A DNA stretch of 64,000 nt from Actinacidiphila yanglinensis (GCF_900107965.1 NZ_FNVU01000009.1:62001-126000); one strand, 5' to 3'. Positions 16,755 to 24,466 are shown, counted from the stretch's first letter. Notes: generated from the sequence alone by a model not told the origin. Numbers and translations: made by a program.

Positions 16755-18512
16755 TCACCCAACTCCGGTCAGGGCATCGGCACGCGAGCCGTTGCGGTTG
16801 AGGAAGTCCTTGTCCAGCGCGTTGCCCACTGCGGGATCCTTCAGCCATTCGTTGTACGCCTGTTTCTGAGCTGCGGTGGCATGGGCGATGAGGTGGCCGT
16901 CATCGGTGAGGAACGGTTTGCCTCCCGTGTACATGTCCGCGTACCGCTGCGGATCGCCTAGAGTGTGGTTCTTCGCGTACTGCTGGCTCGCACCCTCATT
17001 CCAGGCGTGCTGCCAGGTTGCCGTGGACGGCGGTGAGCCCATGTCCTTGGGGTCGACTTTCACGATCCGCTTGTTGAGCGTTTCCAGGACGTCGTTGATG
17101 ACCGCCTTGGAGACGGCCGTGCCGGCTTCGCCGGGTTCGAAGGCGATCTCGACACCTGTCTCAGCGGCCTTGCCCAGCTGATCGCTCACGGTTTCCTGCC
17201 ATTCCTCGGCATCCGCGTCGCCGGCGGCCTTCTTCTCCTGGTAGACCGTGGTCGCCTCGAAACCGAAGGTGCCCTCAAGGGTGCCGGACGCATTTTCCAC
17301 CCACGGATTGTCCGGGTCGCTGTCGGCGAGCTGGTCGGCCATCTCCTGACTGTACGACAGCAACTCGGCCGTGGCTTTCGGGTCCTGCATCGACTCGTGG
17401 ATGAAGCCCTCCCAGTCGGCGCTGGCGACATCGACGTGCCCGGGGCCGAGCGGAGCCGGTGCGGGGTCGGTCAGCGACGCCTGCACGTCGGACCAGTAGT
17501 ACTCGATGTCGTCGGCGAAGACCTGCTCCACTTCCGGGTGCGCGTGCTCCTCCTGGTGGTTGGCGTAGTACTGCACCAACTTGGTGGTGTTGTCCGCGGC
17601 CATGTTCGCGTTGGCTCCAGGACCGGGAATGGTGCCCGCTTCGACGACCGCCGCGAAGTCCTTCGCGTTCGCGTCGAGCAGGCCACCCCGGTTGTTGGAG
17701 TCCGATTTCATGAAGGTGGGCAGGACGCCGATGTTGTCGTGCACGAACTGGGTGGCCGCCTTGGGGTCGGCGGCCAGCGCCTTCCAGATCTGGTCGGAGG
17801 ACGAGGCGTTGCCCGGGGCGAGCGCCTGGGTGCCCAGGTCGGTCAGGACGTCGGCGGGGAAGTTCGCCTCGGTGACGAGCGGTGCGAGGAAGCTGATGTC
17901 GTCGTGCCCCGCCGAGTCCTTGTACTGCATGCCCCCGCGCATCGAGGTGGCGACGAAGGTGGCGAACACGGAGCGCCCGGCATCCGGATTGTCGCTGTCG
18001 AACTGGCTGGAGTAGGGGGCCATCTGGGCCAGCCGCGCCTGTCCGAGCTCTTTGCAGGAGGCGGCCGCGAAGTCCGGGTCGTCCTCGTTCTGCTGCATCA
18101 ACTGCAGGTACTGCTGCATGGTGATGTCGCCGTCCTTGTACTTCTTCGCGGCGTCCTTGCCGGCCTTCTGTGCGGCCTCCTGCGTCTTGTATTTGCCCAG
18201 GTCCCCGGAGCCGGCCCCGACCATCCCGGTCTGTCCGAAGTCGCCCTCCTCCTTGGCCTCGGCCACCGCGAGGCTGTGCCGGCGCCGTAACATCGGTAAC
18301 TGGTCCTGGGCCCACGAGAAGTGCTTGTTGATCGTGTTCAGCCGGGTGGCGTCCAGACCGACCCGGTCCGCCTGGCTCATCCAACTGGCGACCAGCCGAG
18401 CGCTACTCCCGTTGCCGTCCCAGCCCGTCCTGTTCTTGATCGAGCTGATCATGTCCCAGAGCTGCTGCGGATCTATCCCGCTGAAGTCGCCGCCTCCGCC
18501 CGGCTCGACCAC
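16755..18512 (-). CDS. Large helical protein of the WXG100-like locus, two TTA codons
   Basis: 585 residues. The N-terminal ~80 residues (SGIDPQQLWDMISSIKNRTG, NTINKHFSWAQDQ) look like the helical hairpin of type VII/WXG-associated proteins; the rest is Ala/Asp/Glu-rich and helical. I associate it with the Streptomyces family DUF6571, unverified. GTG at 18512 chosen because GGGGGGAGGG lies 4 bases upstream; the frame is open to 18614 without an RBS. Codons 72 and 75 are TTA (complements of 18297-18299 and 18288-18290), pointing to bldA control. It overlaps the downstream lipoprotein start. Confidence 0.7.
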   Translation of the reverse strand: MVEPGGGGDFSGIDPQQLWDMISSIKNRTGWDGNGSSARLVASWMSQADRVGLDATRLNTINKHFSWAQDQLPMLRRRHSLAVAEAKEEGDFGQTGMVGAGSGDLGKYKTQEAAQKAGKDAAKKYKDGDITMQQYLQLMQQNEDDPDFAAASCKELGQARLAQMAPYSSQFDSDNPDAGRSVFATFVATSMRGGMQYKDSAGHDDISFLAPLVTEANFPADVLTDLGTQALAPGNASSSDQIWKALAADPKAATQFVHDNIGVLPTFMKSDSNNRGGLLDANAKDFAAVVEAGTIPGPGANANMAADNTTKLVQYYANHQEEHAHPEVEQVFADDIEYYWSDVQASLTDPAPAPLGPGHVDVASADWEGFIHESMQDPKATAELLSYSQEMADQLADSDPDNPWVENASGTLEGTFGFEATTVYQEKKAAGDADAEEWQETVSDQLGKAAETGVEIAFEPGEAGTAVSKAVINDVLETLNKRIVKVDPKDMGSPPSTATWQHAWNEGASQQYAKNHTLGDPQRYADMYTGGKPFLTDDGHLIAHATAAQKQAYNEWLKDPAVGNALDKDFLNRNGSRADALTGVG

Positions 18513-18687
18513 AGGGCCCTCCCCCCTGCCGGCCACGGAGGCCGACTCGCAAGCATGACCCTGACATCCTGCCAAGGCGAGCGCCCCGGCACCCGGACGG
18601 GGTGTCACAGTCACGCAACAGCGCGTGAGGATACGGTGAGGGGGCGAGGGGAGGGCGGGCCGGGCCCGATGGTCGGGCGGGTCGGGG

Positions 18688-19812
18688 TCAGTTGACGGGT
18701 GCGGGCAGGTTCACCAGTTCGGCCAGGGCGGCGCGGTGGCGGCCCGGGGTGCCCAGGGCGATCTCGTCGGCCTTCGCCCGCTTGAGGTAGAGGTGCGCGG
18801 GGTGCTCCCACGTCATCCCGATCCCGCCGTGCAACTGCACCGCCTCCTCGGCCGCGTGCACCGCGACGACGGCCGCGTACGACTGGGCGACCGCGACGGC
18901 CACCGGTGCGTCGGGGGAGCCGGTCGCGAGCGCGTCGGCCGCGGCCCGGGCCGCCGCGCGGGCCGAGACGACCTCCAGCCACAGGTCGGCCAGCCGGTGC
19001 TTGAGCGACTGGAACGAGCCGACCACCCGCCCGAACTGGTGCCGCTGCCCGAGGTAGCGGACCGTCTCGTCGAGGCACCACTGCGCCACGCCCACCTGCT
19101 CGGACGCGAGCAGGCCGGCGCCGGCCAGCAGCGCCGCGTCGAGCGCGGCGGCCGCGTCGTCGCCGGGCAGCGGCCGCGCCGCGCAGCCGTCGAAGGACAC
19201 GTCCGCCAGCGGCCGGGTCAGGTCCAGCGAGCTGAAGCGTTCGACCGTCGCGCCGGTCACGGCCACCTCGTACAGGCCGGCGCCCTGCGGGCCGACCGCG
19301 GGCACCACCAGCACGTCGGCGCCGACCACGTCCGCGACGCTGGTCACCCGCCCGGTCAACCGGCCCTCGCCGTCCGCCCGCACGCCCGCCGGGAAACCAC
19401 TGCCGGGTGTCGCCGACAGGGGGACCGCCAGCGCCGCGGCCTGTTCGCCCGTCGCCAGCCGCCGCAACAGGTCCGCCGCACCGCCGTCCGCGAGGTCGCA
19501 GCCGAGCAGCGCCGTGGTGGCCAGCACCGCGCTGCCGAGGAACGGCGACGGTGCCACCGCGCCGCCCAACTCCTCGAGTACGACGGCCGCTTCCCGCGCG
19601 GAGGCGCCCTGGCCGCCGAGCTTCTCGGGCACCAGCAGCCCGGCCAGCCCGAGTTCGGCCGCCAGCGTGCGCCACAGCCGCGGATCGTACGGCTGCTCGC
19701 CCTCGACCCGGGCGAGCACCGCGTCCGGCGGGCAGCGGTCGGCGAGCAGGTCGCGCACGGCCGCGCGCAGGTCGTCCTCGACGTCGGAGTACAGCAGGTT
19801 CGGCGCGCTCAT
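18688..19812 (-). CDS. Acyl-CoA dehydrogenase family protein, smaller subunit-like
   Basis: 374 residues. N-terminal helical domain, middle beta domain and C-terminal four-helix domain of the ACAD fold; RYLGQRHQFGRVVGSFQSLKHRLADLW and EAVQLHGGIGMTWEHPAHLYLKRA are characteristic FAD/CoA-contact segments. FAD-dependent alpha,beta-desaturation of an acyl-CoA. It overlaps the preceding acyl-CoA dehydrogenase gene by 4 bases. Adjacent short ACAD pairs form alpha2-beta2 heteromers in actinobacterial steroid catabolism, which is inferred here. A KstR2-like operator precedes the pair. Confidence 0.88.
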   Translation of the reverse strand: MSAPNLLYSDVEDDLRAAVRDLLADRCPPDAVLARVEGEQPYDPRLWRTLAAELGLAGLLVPEKLGGQGASAREAAVVLEELGGAVAPSPFLGSAVLATTALLGCDLADGGAADLLRRLATGEQAAALAVPLSATPGSGFPAGVRADGEGRLTGRVTSVADVVGADVLVVPAVGPQGAGLYEVAVTGATVERFSSLDLTRPLADVSFDGCAARPLPGDDAAAALDAALLAGAGLLASEQVGVAQWCLDETVRYLGQRHQFGRVVGSFQSLKHRLADLWLEVVSARAAARAAADALATGSPDAPVAVAVAQSYAAVVAVHAAEEAVQLHGGIGMTWEHPAHLYLKRAKADEIALGTPGRHRAALAELVNLPAPVN

Positions 19813-21023
19813 CGGGGCAGGTCCTTCCAGGCGGCGTCCTTGTCGGTACGGGGCTCCGCCGGCAGGCCCAGCACCCGCTCGGCGATGATGTTGCGCAGGA
19901 TCTCCGAGGTGCCGCCCTCGATGGAGTTGCCCTTCGCCCGCAGGTAGCGGTAGCCCGCGTCGCGACCGTAGAAGTCGACGCTGCGCGGCCGGACCATCGT
20001 CCAGTTGCCGTAGCGCAGGCCCTCCTCGCCGAGGAGCTCGACCTCAAGACCGCTGATCCGCTGGTTGAGCCGGGCGAAGGTGAGCTTCAGGCCCGCGCCC
20101 TCCGGCCCGGGCGATCCCACCGCGAGCTGCTGCCGCACCCGTTCCGCCGTCAGCCTCGCCACCTCCGCGTCGACCCACGCGGTCAGCAACCGGTCGTGCA
20201 GTTCGGGGGTACGCAGCTCCGGCCGCTCCCGCCAGGCCGCCGCGGGCCCGGCGACCATGCCCGCCTCGCGGGGCAGCACCATGCCACCTATCGCGACCCG
20301 CTCGTTCATCAAGGTGGCCTGCGCGACCCGCCAGCCGTCGCCGATCTCGCCCAGCCGGTGCGCGTCGGGGATCCGCACCCCGGTCAGGAACACCTCGTTG
20401 AACTCCGCCTCGCCGGTGATCTGGCGCAGCGGCCTGACCTCCACGCCCGGGTCGGTCATGTCGCACACGAAGTAGGTGATGCCTTGGTGCTTGGGGACGT
20501 CCGGGTCGGTACGGGCGATGAGGATCGCCCAGCGCGCGGTGTGGGCGCTGGAGGTCCACACCTTCTGGCCGTCCACGATCCAGTCGCCGCCGCCCGGTTC
20601 GCGCACCGCCCGGGTACGCAGGCCGGCCAGGTCCGATCCGGCGCCCGGCTCCGAGAACAGCTGGCACCAGACCTCCTCGCCGGTCCACAGCGGGCGCAGG
20701 AAGCGGTGCTTCTGCTCCTCGGTGCCGTAGCGGAGGATGGTCGGCGCGGCCATGCCCAGGCCGATGCCTATGCGGCGCGGGTCGTTGTCCGGCGCGGCCG
20801 CGGCCGCGAGTTCCGCGTCCACCACGGGCTGGAGCGATCGCGGGGCGCCGAGGCCGCCGAGGCCCTCCGGGAAGTGCACCCACGCGAGGCCCGCGTCGAA
20901 GCGGGCGCGCAGGAAGCCGTCCGGGGGGCTGTCTCCCGGCGGGTGCGCGGCGAGCAGCTCGCTCACCCTCGTGTGCAGCTCCGCCGCGTCGACGGTGCGT
21001 TCCGTTCCACGGGGTTTCGCCAT
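19809..21023 (-). CDS. Acyl-CoA dehydrogenase family protein, larger subunit-like
   Basis: 404 residues with the ACAD signatures WCQLFSEPGAGSDLAGL (flavin-binding) and GNSIEGGTSEILRNIIAERVLGL near the C-terminus. First gene of a two-gene operon with the overlapping ACAD. RBS GGAAGGA lies ~11 bases before the ATG. Directly upstream is a perfect 14-base match to the KstR2 operator pattern, so regulation by a TetR-family repressor responding to a ring-degradation CoA thioester is likely. Actual substrate is unknown. Confidence 0.9.
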   Translation of the reverse strand: MAKPRGTERTVDAAELHTRVSELLAAHPPGDSPPDGFLRARFDAGLAWVHFPEGLGGLGAPRSLQPVVDAELAAAAAPDNDPRRIGIGLGMAAPTILRYGTEEQKHRFLRPLWTGEEVWCQLFSEPGAGSDLAGLRTRAVREPGGGDWIVDGQKVWTSSAHTARWAILIARTDPDVPKHQGITYFVCDMTDPGVEVRPLRQITGEAEFNEVFLTGVRIPDAHRLGEIGDGWRVAQATLMNERVAIGGMVLPREAGMVAGPAAAWRERPELRTPELHDRLLTAWVDAEVARLTAERVRQQLAVGSPGPEGAGLKLTFARLNQRISGLEVELLGEEGLRYGNWTMVRPRSVDFYGRDAGYRYLRAKGNSIEGGTSEILRNIIAERVLGLPAEPRTDKDAAWKDLPR

Positions 21024-21059
21024 CCCGCTGCCGTCCTTCCCTCACCCGTCCCGACCCTA

Positions 21060-21073
21060 AGCAAGCGCTTGTT
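21060..21073 (-). promoter_or_regulatory. KstR2-like TetR-family operator
   Basis: AGCAAGCGCTTGTT fits the mycobacterial KstR2 consensus AnCAAGnnCTTGnT at every fixed position and is centred on the palindrome CAAGCGCTTG. It ends 37 bases before the start of the acyl-CoA dehydrogenase operon, where a repressor would block transcription. The consensus is established for mycobacterial steroid-degradation genes; use here is inference. Confidence 0.7.
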
Positions 21074-21129
21074 AACGTACCCGACCACCCCCTGCGCTGC
21101 CTAGGGCCGCCGGCCCACCCGTCCTGCCG

Positions 21130-21535
21130 GGTGCCGCCTGCCCCCGGACCACCTGCCGGTGGGTGGCGTGTGGGGGTCCCCCAGGCGGAGCTCTGGTCGC
21201 GCAGTTCTCCCCCAGCCTGGCGGCTGGGAGGCCCCCACGCGCCCCTTGGGCGGTGCCCCGTGCGGTGTGTGGCCTGCTTGCGCGCCGTGGTGGTTGGTCG
21301 CGCAGTTCCCCGCGCCCCTGGGCGGTGCCCCTGTGCGGTGCGTGGTCTGCTTGCGCGCCGTGGTGGCTGGTCGCGCAGTTCCCCGCGCCCCTGGGTGGTG
21401 GGCGTCTTCCGCGAGACCGGCCTCGCTTGCCCGGCCCGGCAGCCCGCAGCCGACAGCGGCGAGTAGCCCCTCAGGGGCGCGGGAAACGGCGCGATCAGCC
21501 ACCCACCGGCAGGTGGTCCGGGAGAGGGCGGCACC
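21130..21535. repeat. Intergenic mosaic repeat, copy B: tandem units within 38-base inverted ends
   Basis: Imperfect 38-base inverted repeats (21130-21167 and 21498-21535, differing at about four positions) bracket three tandem units of ~75-95 bases, each with GGTCGCGCAGTT (at 21196, 21297 and 21371) and the core CCCCGCGCCCCT in two of them. An inverted core sits at 21471-21493 and a CCCAGCC...GGCTGGG-type hairpin at about 21212-21228. It fills the gap between the kinase 3' end and the acyl-CoA dehydrogenase promoter. No transposase is present. Confidence 0.75.
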
Positions 21536-21554
21536 AGGCAACCCGGGCGGACCG

Positions 21555-22811
21555 TCACACAGCCTGGAGCACCGCGATACAGATCGCCGCAAGAAGGGTG
21601 ACGATGACGAACACGAAGACCCGTTGCCGGAGCAGCCTGCGCCGCGGATCGGGCGCGACCGGCCGCCGATTCGCGGGGGTGCGCCCGGCAGGCGTCCGCC
21701 CGGTGGGAGTACGCCCCGCAGGGGTACGAGCCGCCGGGGTCCGCGCCGCCGCGCCCCGCCCCGAAGGCGTCCGGCCCGCCGGCCGCCCCACCCGCTCACC
21801 CGTGCCCCCGCCGGCGGCACCGGCACCGGCACCCCCGCCGGTGGCAGACGCGGCCCCCCCGGAGGAACCGGTGGCCGGCCGCCCCCCGTTGGACGCCACC
21901 GCCCCCCGCTCCGTGCGCTGCTGCGCGTACTCCTCCGCGCGCCGCCCGGTCGGCCGCTCCGGCCGCGGCTGCCGGATCGTCGCCAGCCCGCGCGCCTCAC
22001 GCGTCGCGATCTCCGCCAGCCGGTCGGAGAGCTGGACGGTGCTCGGCCGCTCCTCCGGATCCTTCGCCAGGCACGCGTACACCAGCGGGGCGAGCGCATC
22101 CGGGACCCCGATGAGATCGGGCTCCTCGTGCACCACCCGGTAGAGCATCACCTCGGAGCTGCCCTGCCCGAAGGGCGAGTCCGCGGTCGCCGCGTACGCC
22201 AGCGTCGCCCCGAAGGCGAACACGTCCGTCGCCGGGGTGACCGCCGCGCCGCGCACCTGCTCCGGCGCGAGGAACCCGGGCGAGCCGACCGCCGTCCCGA
22301 CGTGGGTCAGCGTGCTCGCCCCGGTCGCCCAGGCGATGCCGAAGTCGATGATGCGCGGTCCCTTGGGCGACAGCAGGATGTTCGACGGCTTCAGGTCGCG
22401 GTGGACGACGCCCGCCTCGTGCACGGCGACCAGCCCCTCCGCCAGGGCCGCGCCGATCGCGGCCACCTCGGCGGCCGGCAGGATGCCGTCCTCGGCGACC
22501 TTGTCGTGCAGGGACGGCCCGGGGACGTACTGCGTGGCGAACCAGGGGCGCTCGGCCTCCAGGTCCGCGGCGACCAGCCGGGCGGTGCAGCCGCCCCTGA
22601 TCCGCCGCGCCGCCGACACCTCGCGGGCGAACCGGGACCGGAACTCCTGGTCCTCGGCCAGCTCCGGCCGGATCACCTTCAGCGCCACCCGCTGCCCGCG
22701 CTTGTCCGCGCCCAGGTACACCACGCCCATGCCGCCCGCGCCCAGCCGCCGGTGCAGCCGGAACGAGCCGACGACTCGCGGGTCCTCGCGCCGGAGCCGC
22801 ATCATCGCCAT
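21555..22811 (-). CDS. Ser/Thr protein kinase with C-terminal membrane anchor
   Basis: 418 residues. PknB-type kinase domain: Gly loop GAGGMG (24-29), catalytic Lys45, HRDLKPSN (137-144), DFG, and APEQ in the activation segment, all intact. A Gly/Ala then RTPxGR-repeat linker (basic, low complexity, ~320-390) leads to a single membrane helix at the very C-terminus (~398-416) with almost no extracellular part, so it has no sensor domain of the PASTA kind. ATG at 22811 chosen; two more ATGs follow within four codons. Substrates unknown. Confidence 0.9.
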   Translation of the reverse strand: MAMMRLRREDPRVVGSFRLHRRLGAGGMGVVYLGADKRGQRVALKVIRPELAEDQEFRSRFAREVSAARRIRGGCTARLVAADLEAERPWFATQYVPGPSLHDKVAEDGILPAAEVAAIGAALAEGLVAVHEAGVVHRDLKPSNILLSPKGPRIIDFGIAWATGASTLTHVGTAVGSPGFLAPEQVRGAAVTPATDVFAFGATLAYAATADSPFGQGSSEVMLYRVVHEEPDLIGVPDALAPLVYACLAKDPEERPSTVQLSDRLAEIATREARGLATIRQPRPERPTGRRAEEYAQQRTERGAVASNGGRPATGSSGGAASATGGGAGAGAAGGGTGERVGRPAGRTPSGRGAAARTPAARTPAGRTPTGRTPAGRTPANRRPVAPDPRRRLLRQRVFVFVIVTLLAAICIAVLQAV

Positions 22812-22942
22812 GTCTTCCCGTCCCCTACCCTCCGGTGGTGGGGGAGAGGGCCCCACTCCGCGTCGCTGGCCGGTCGGCCGTCCACAGCTTACGTACTCAA
22901 GTCCCCCCGCGCGCTGAAGCCTCGCAGGCGACGGGCGGTGAA

Positions 22943-22965
22943 TTGTCAGTGCCCGGTGGCATTCT
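22943..22965 (+). promoter_or_regulatory. PafBC/RecA-NDp-type promoter (near match)
   Basis: TTGTCAGTG (22943-22951), exactly 8 bases, then CATTCT (22960-22965). The DNA-damage promoter known in actinobacteria is tTGTCRgtg-N8-TAnnnT; only the first -10 base differs. It points toward the 83-residue protein gene about 97 bases downstream. Confidence 0.5.
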
Positions 22966-23061
22966 GAAGGTACGGAAGAGCGGTGCCCGCCGTCCGGGCC
23001 CGGGCCGGGGCCGCGCTCCGTGATGACGCCAACGGGCAGTCCACCGAGGGGGAGTGACGCC

Positions 23062-23313
23062 GTGAAAGGTGATCGTGTGGAGATAGTCGTCGACGCGGGT
23101 GACACCACCCGCACCTATGAGGTGACCGCGACCCGTGCCGGCCGCCGGGTCGAGACCGCGGTGCGGCGCGGGGTGGTGGAGGTGAGCGAGGTCACCCGCA
23201 GCGGCACCGCGGTGCGTACCGCCCGCTTCATGGCCACCCGGGTGCTCGCGCTCGTCGAGCACCCCGTGCCCCGCGAGGACCCGACCCCGGCCGCGGCCCC
23301 GGGAGCCGCCTGA
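23062..23313 (+). CDS. Conserved-looking small protein of unknown function
   Basis: 83 residues beginning VKGDRVEIVVDAGDTTRTYEVTATRAGRR. Beta-strand-like alternation and many Thr/Val/Arg, with no signal peptide or membrane helix; a Pro/Ala tail ends it. GTG at 23062 chosen because GAGGGGGAG is 8 bases upstream. Divergent from the kinase gene. A DNA-damage-type promoter motif lies upstream, which is the only functional clue. I do not recognise the family. Confidence 0.65.
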   Translation: MKGDRVEIVVDAGDTTRTYEVTATRAGRRVETAVRRGVVEVSEVTRSGTAVRTARFMATRVLALVEHPVPREDPTPAAAPGAA

Positions 23314-23827
23314 CCTGCCCGCCCGCATCCACCCAGGGGAGTAGCCGGGAGGGTGGAGGGTCATCCTCCGGGAGGCCGGAAAAGGGGTCCGAAGGCATGA
23401 CGACCCGGCCTCCCGCGCCCCATAGATTTGAGGTCAAGCGGCGGACGACGCACTCGTCCCCCGAGGTCAAGCGTTCGCCGCCCTACGTGCACACCGAAGA
23501 TCGGCACCACCACGGATCAGCACCACCACAGTTCCGATCGCCGCCGCATTCCGCGGCGCGATCGCCACAGACGTCGTCCGTGACCGGCCTGTTGGGGCGT
23601 CACACCACGCTTCAGGTCCGGAAGAGCGGTCCGGGCCAGGGACCACCGGTCTCAACCCCGTGGGGACGGGGGTAGGGCGGACGGCAGCGGTTGCCCGGGT
23701 ATCAGCCGATACCCGGGCACAGCGCTGTTCGGGGTCGTTGCGCGCGGCGAGGCCCTGTGAGGGCCCACCCCCGCCGCCGCACCCGCGAAGCCGGGCCCGG
23801 GGCCCAGCCCGCACCGGGACAACGCGA
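23314..23827. other. Gene-free stretch with two strong hairpins, ~510 bases
   Basis: No convincing CDS. GGGAGGCCGG and CCGGCCTCCC (about 23369-23378 and 23405-23414) can pair across ~26 bases just after the 83-residue gene. A perfect 11-bp stem with AGCC loop occupies 23693-23718. GAGGTCAAGCG occurs twice (about 23427 and 23463). The hairpins could be terminators or parts of an unannotated RNA. Confidence 0.4.
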
Positions 23828-23828
23828 A

Positions 23829-23858
23829 AGGGCCGGAGACGCTTCCGTCTCCGACCCT
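23829..23858 (-). terminator. Terminator of the tRNA operon
   Basis: A 12-base stem (one G-U pair) with a six-base loop, read on the minus strand and followed by TTTCG. It begins 10 bases after the last tRNA-Val and matches a Rho-independent terminator. Confidence 0.75.
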
Positions 23859-23867
23859 CTTCGTGCG

Positions 23868-23939
23868 TGGACGATACTGGGATTGAACCAGTGACCTCTT
23901 CCGTGTCAGGGAAGCGCTCTCCCGCTGAGCTAATCGTCC
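23868..23939 (-). tRNA. tRNA-Val(GAC), copy V1b (last in operon)
   Basis: 72 bases, acceptor GGACGAT/ATCGTCC fully paired, anticodon loop CTGACAC (GAC), T-arm GGTTCAATCC. CCA not encoded. Confidence 0.95.
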
Positions 23940-23950
23940 GGGGATACGCG

Positions 23951-24022
23951 TGCGCGATACTGGGATTGAACCAGTGACCTCTTCCGTGTCAGGGAAGCGC
24001 TCTCCCGCTGAGCTAATCGCGC
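23951..24022 (-). tRNA. tRNA-Val(GAC), copy V2
   Basis: 72 bases, same body as V1 but acceptor GCGCGAT/ATCGCGC, fully paired. Anticodon GAC. CCA not encoded. Confidence 0.95.
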
Positions 24023-24047
24023 GGGGGTCCAGCAGGGGTGTGGCAAA

Positions 24048-24064
24048 GGCCCCGATCAGGGGCC
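24048..24064 (-). terminator. Internal hairpin in the tRNA array
   Basis: GGCCCC and GGGGCC form a perfect 6-bp stem around TGATC; on the minus strand it is followed by TTTGCC. It separates the first pair of tRNA-Val genes from the second and may be the terminator of the array before duplication. Confidence 0.5.
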
Positions 24065-24066
24065 CG

Positions 24067-24138
24067 TGGACGATACTGGGATTGAACCAGTGACCTCTTC
24101 CGTGTCAGGGAAGCGCTCTCCCGCTGAGCTAATCGTCC
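24067..24138 (-). tRNA. tRNA-Val(GAC), copy V1a
   Basis: 72 bases, identical to the copy at 23868 including acceptor GGACGAT/ATCGTCC. Anticodon GAC. Confidence 0.95.
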
Positions 24139-24149
24139 GGGGATACGCG

Positions 24150-24221
24150 TGCGCGATACTGGGATTGAACCAGTGACCTCTTCCGTGTCAGGGAAGCGCT
24201 CTCCCGCTGAGCTAATCGTCC
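24150..24221 (-). tRNA. tRNA-Val(GAC), chimeric copy with mismatched acceptor stem
   Basis: Body identical to the other Val(GAC) genes, but the 5' acceptor strand is GGACGAT (V1 type) and the 3' strand ATCGCGC (V2 type), giving mismatches at pairs 2-71 (G-G) and 3-70 (A-C). It is separated from the tRNA-Cys sequence by a single base. Function is doubtful; it looks like a crossover product between the two Val types, or an assembly error. Confidence 0.8.
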
Positions 24222-24222
24222 T

Positions 24223-24296
24223 TGGAGGTGGAGACGGGATTTGAACCCGTGTAGACGGCTTTGCAGGCCGTTGCCTCGCCTCTCGGCCACTCCACC
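24223..24296 (-). tRNA. tRNA-Cys(GCA)
   Basis: 74 bases if the 3' TCCA is counted (U73 discriminator plus an encoded CCA). Acceptor GGTGGAG/CTCCACC, anticodon loop CTGCAAA (GCA). Confidence 0.93.
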
Positions 24297-24328
24297 AACA
24301 GCAGGGGCTCGGGTGTTCCCCCACATCG

Positions 24329-24401
24329 AGCGGACGACGAGATTCGAACTCGCGACCCTCACCTTGGCAAGGTGATGCTCTACCAACTGAGCCACGTCCG
24401 C
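24329..24401 (-). tRNA. tRNA-Gly(GCC), first of operon
   Basis: 73 bases, acceptor GCGGACG/CGTCCGC, anticodon loop TTGCCAA (GCC). CCA not encoded. Confidence 0.95.
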
Positions 24402-24438
24402 AGGTGCCGCCACCGTAGACTCCTCGGCGACGAGTTGA

Positions 24439-24466
24439 ACTCTAGCGGATTCCCGGTCCAGCTCAA
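24439..24466 (-). promoter_or_regulatory. Promoter of the Gly-Cys-Val tRNA operon
   Basis: On the minus strand TTGAGC (24466-24461), 16-base spacer, TAGAGT (24444-24439); transcription would begin about 30 bases before tRNA-Gly. Good sigma-70-type match. Confidence 0.65.

Noticed and set aside
21130-21535. Insertion sequence
   Set aside because: Inverted ends are present but there is no transposase ORF within 406 bases; reported as a repeat instead.
23397-23675. 92-codon plus-strand ORF after the small protein
   Set aside because: Poor RBS, His/Pro/Arg-rich composition, overlaps a hairpin arm; no sign of selection for protein.
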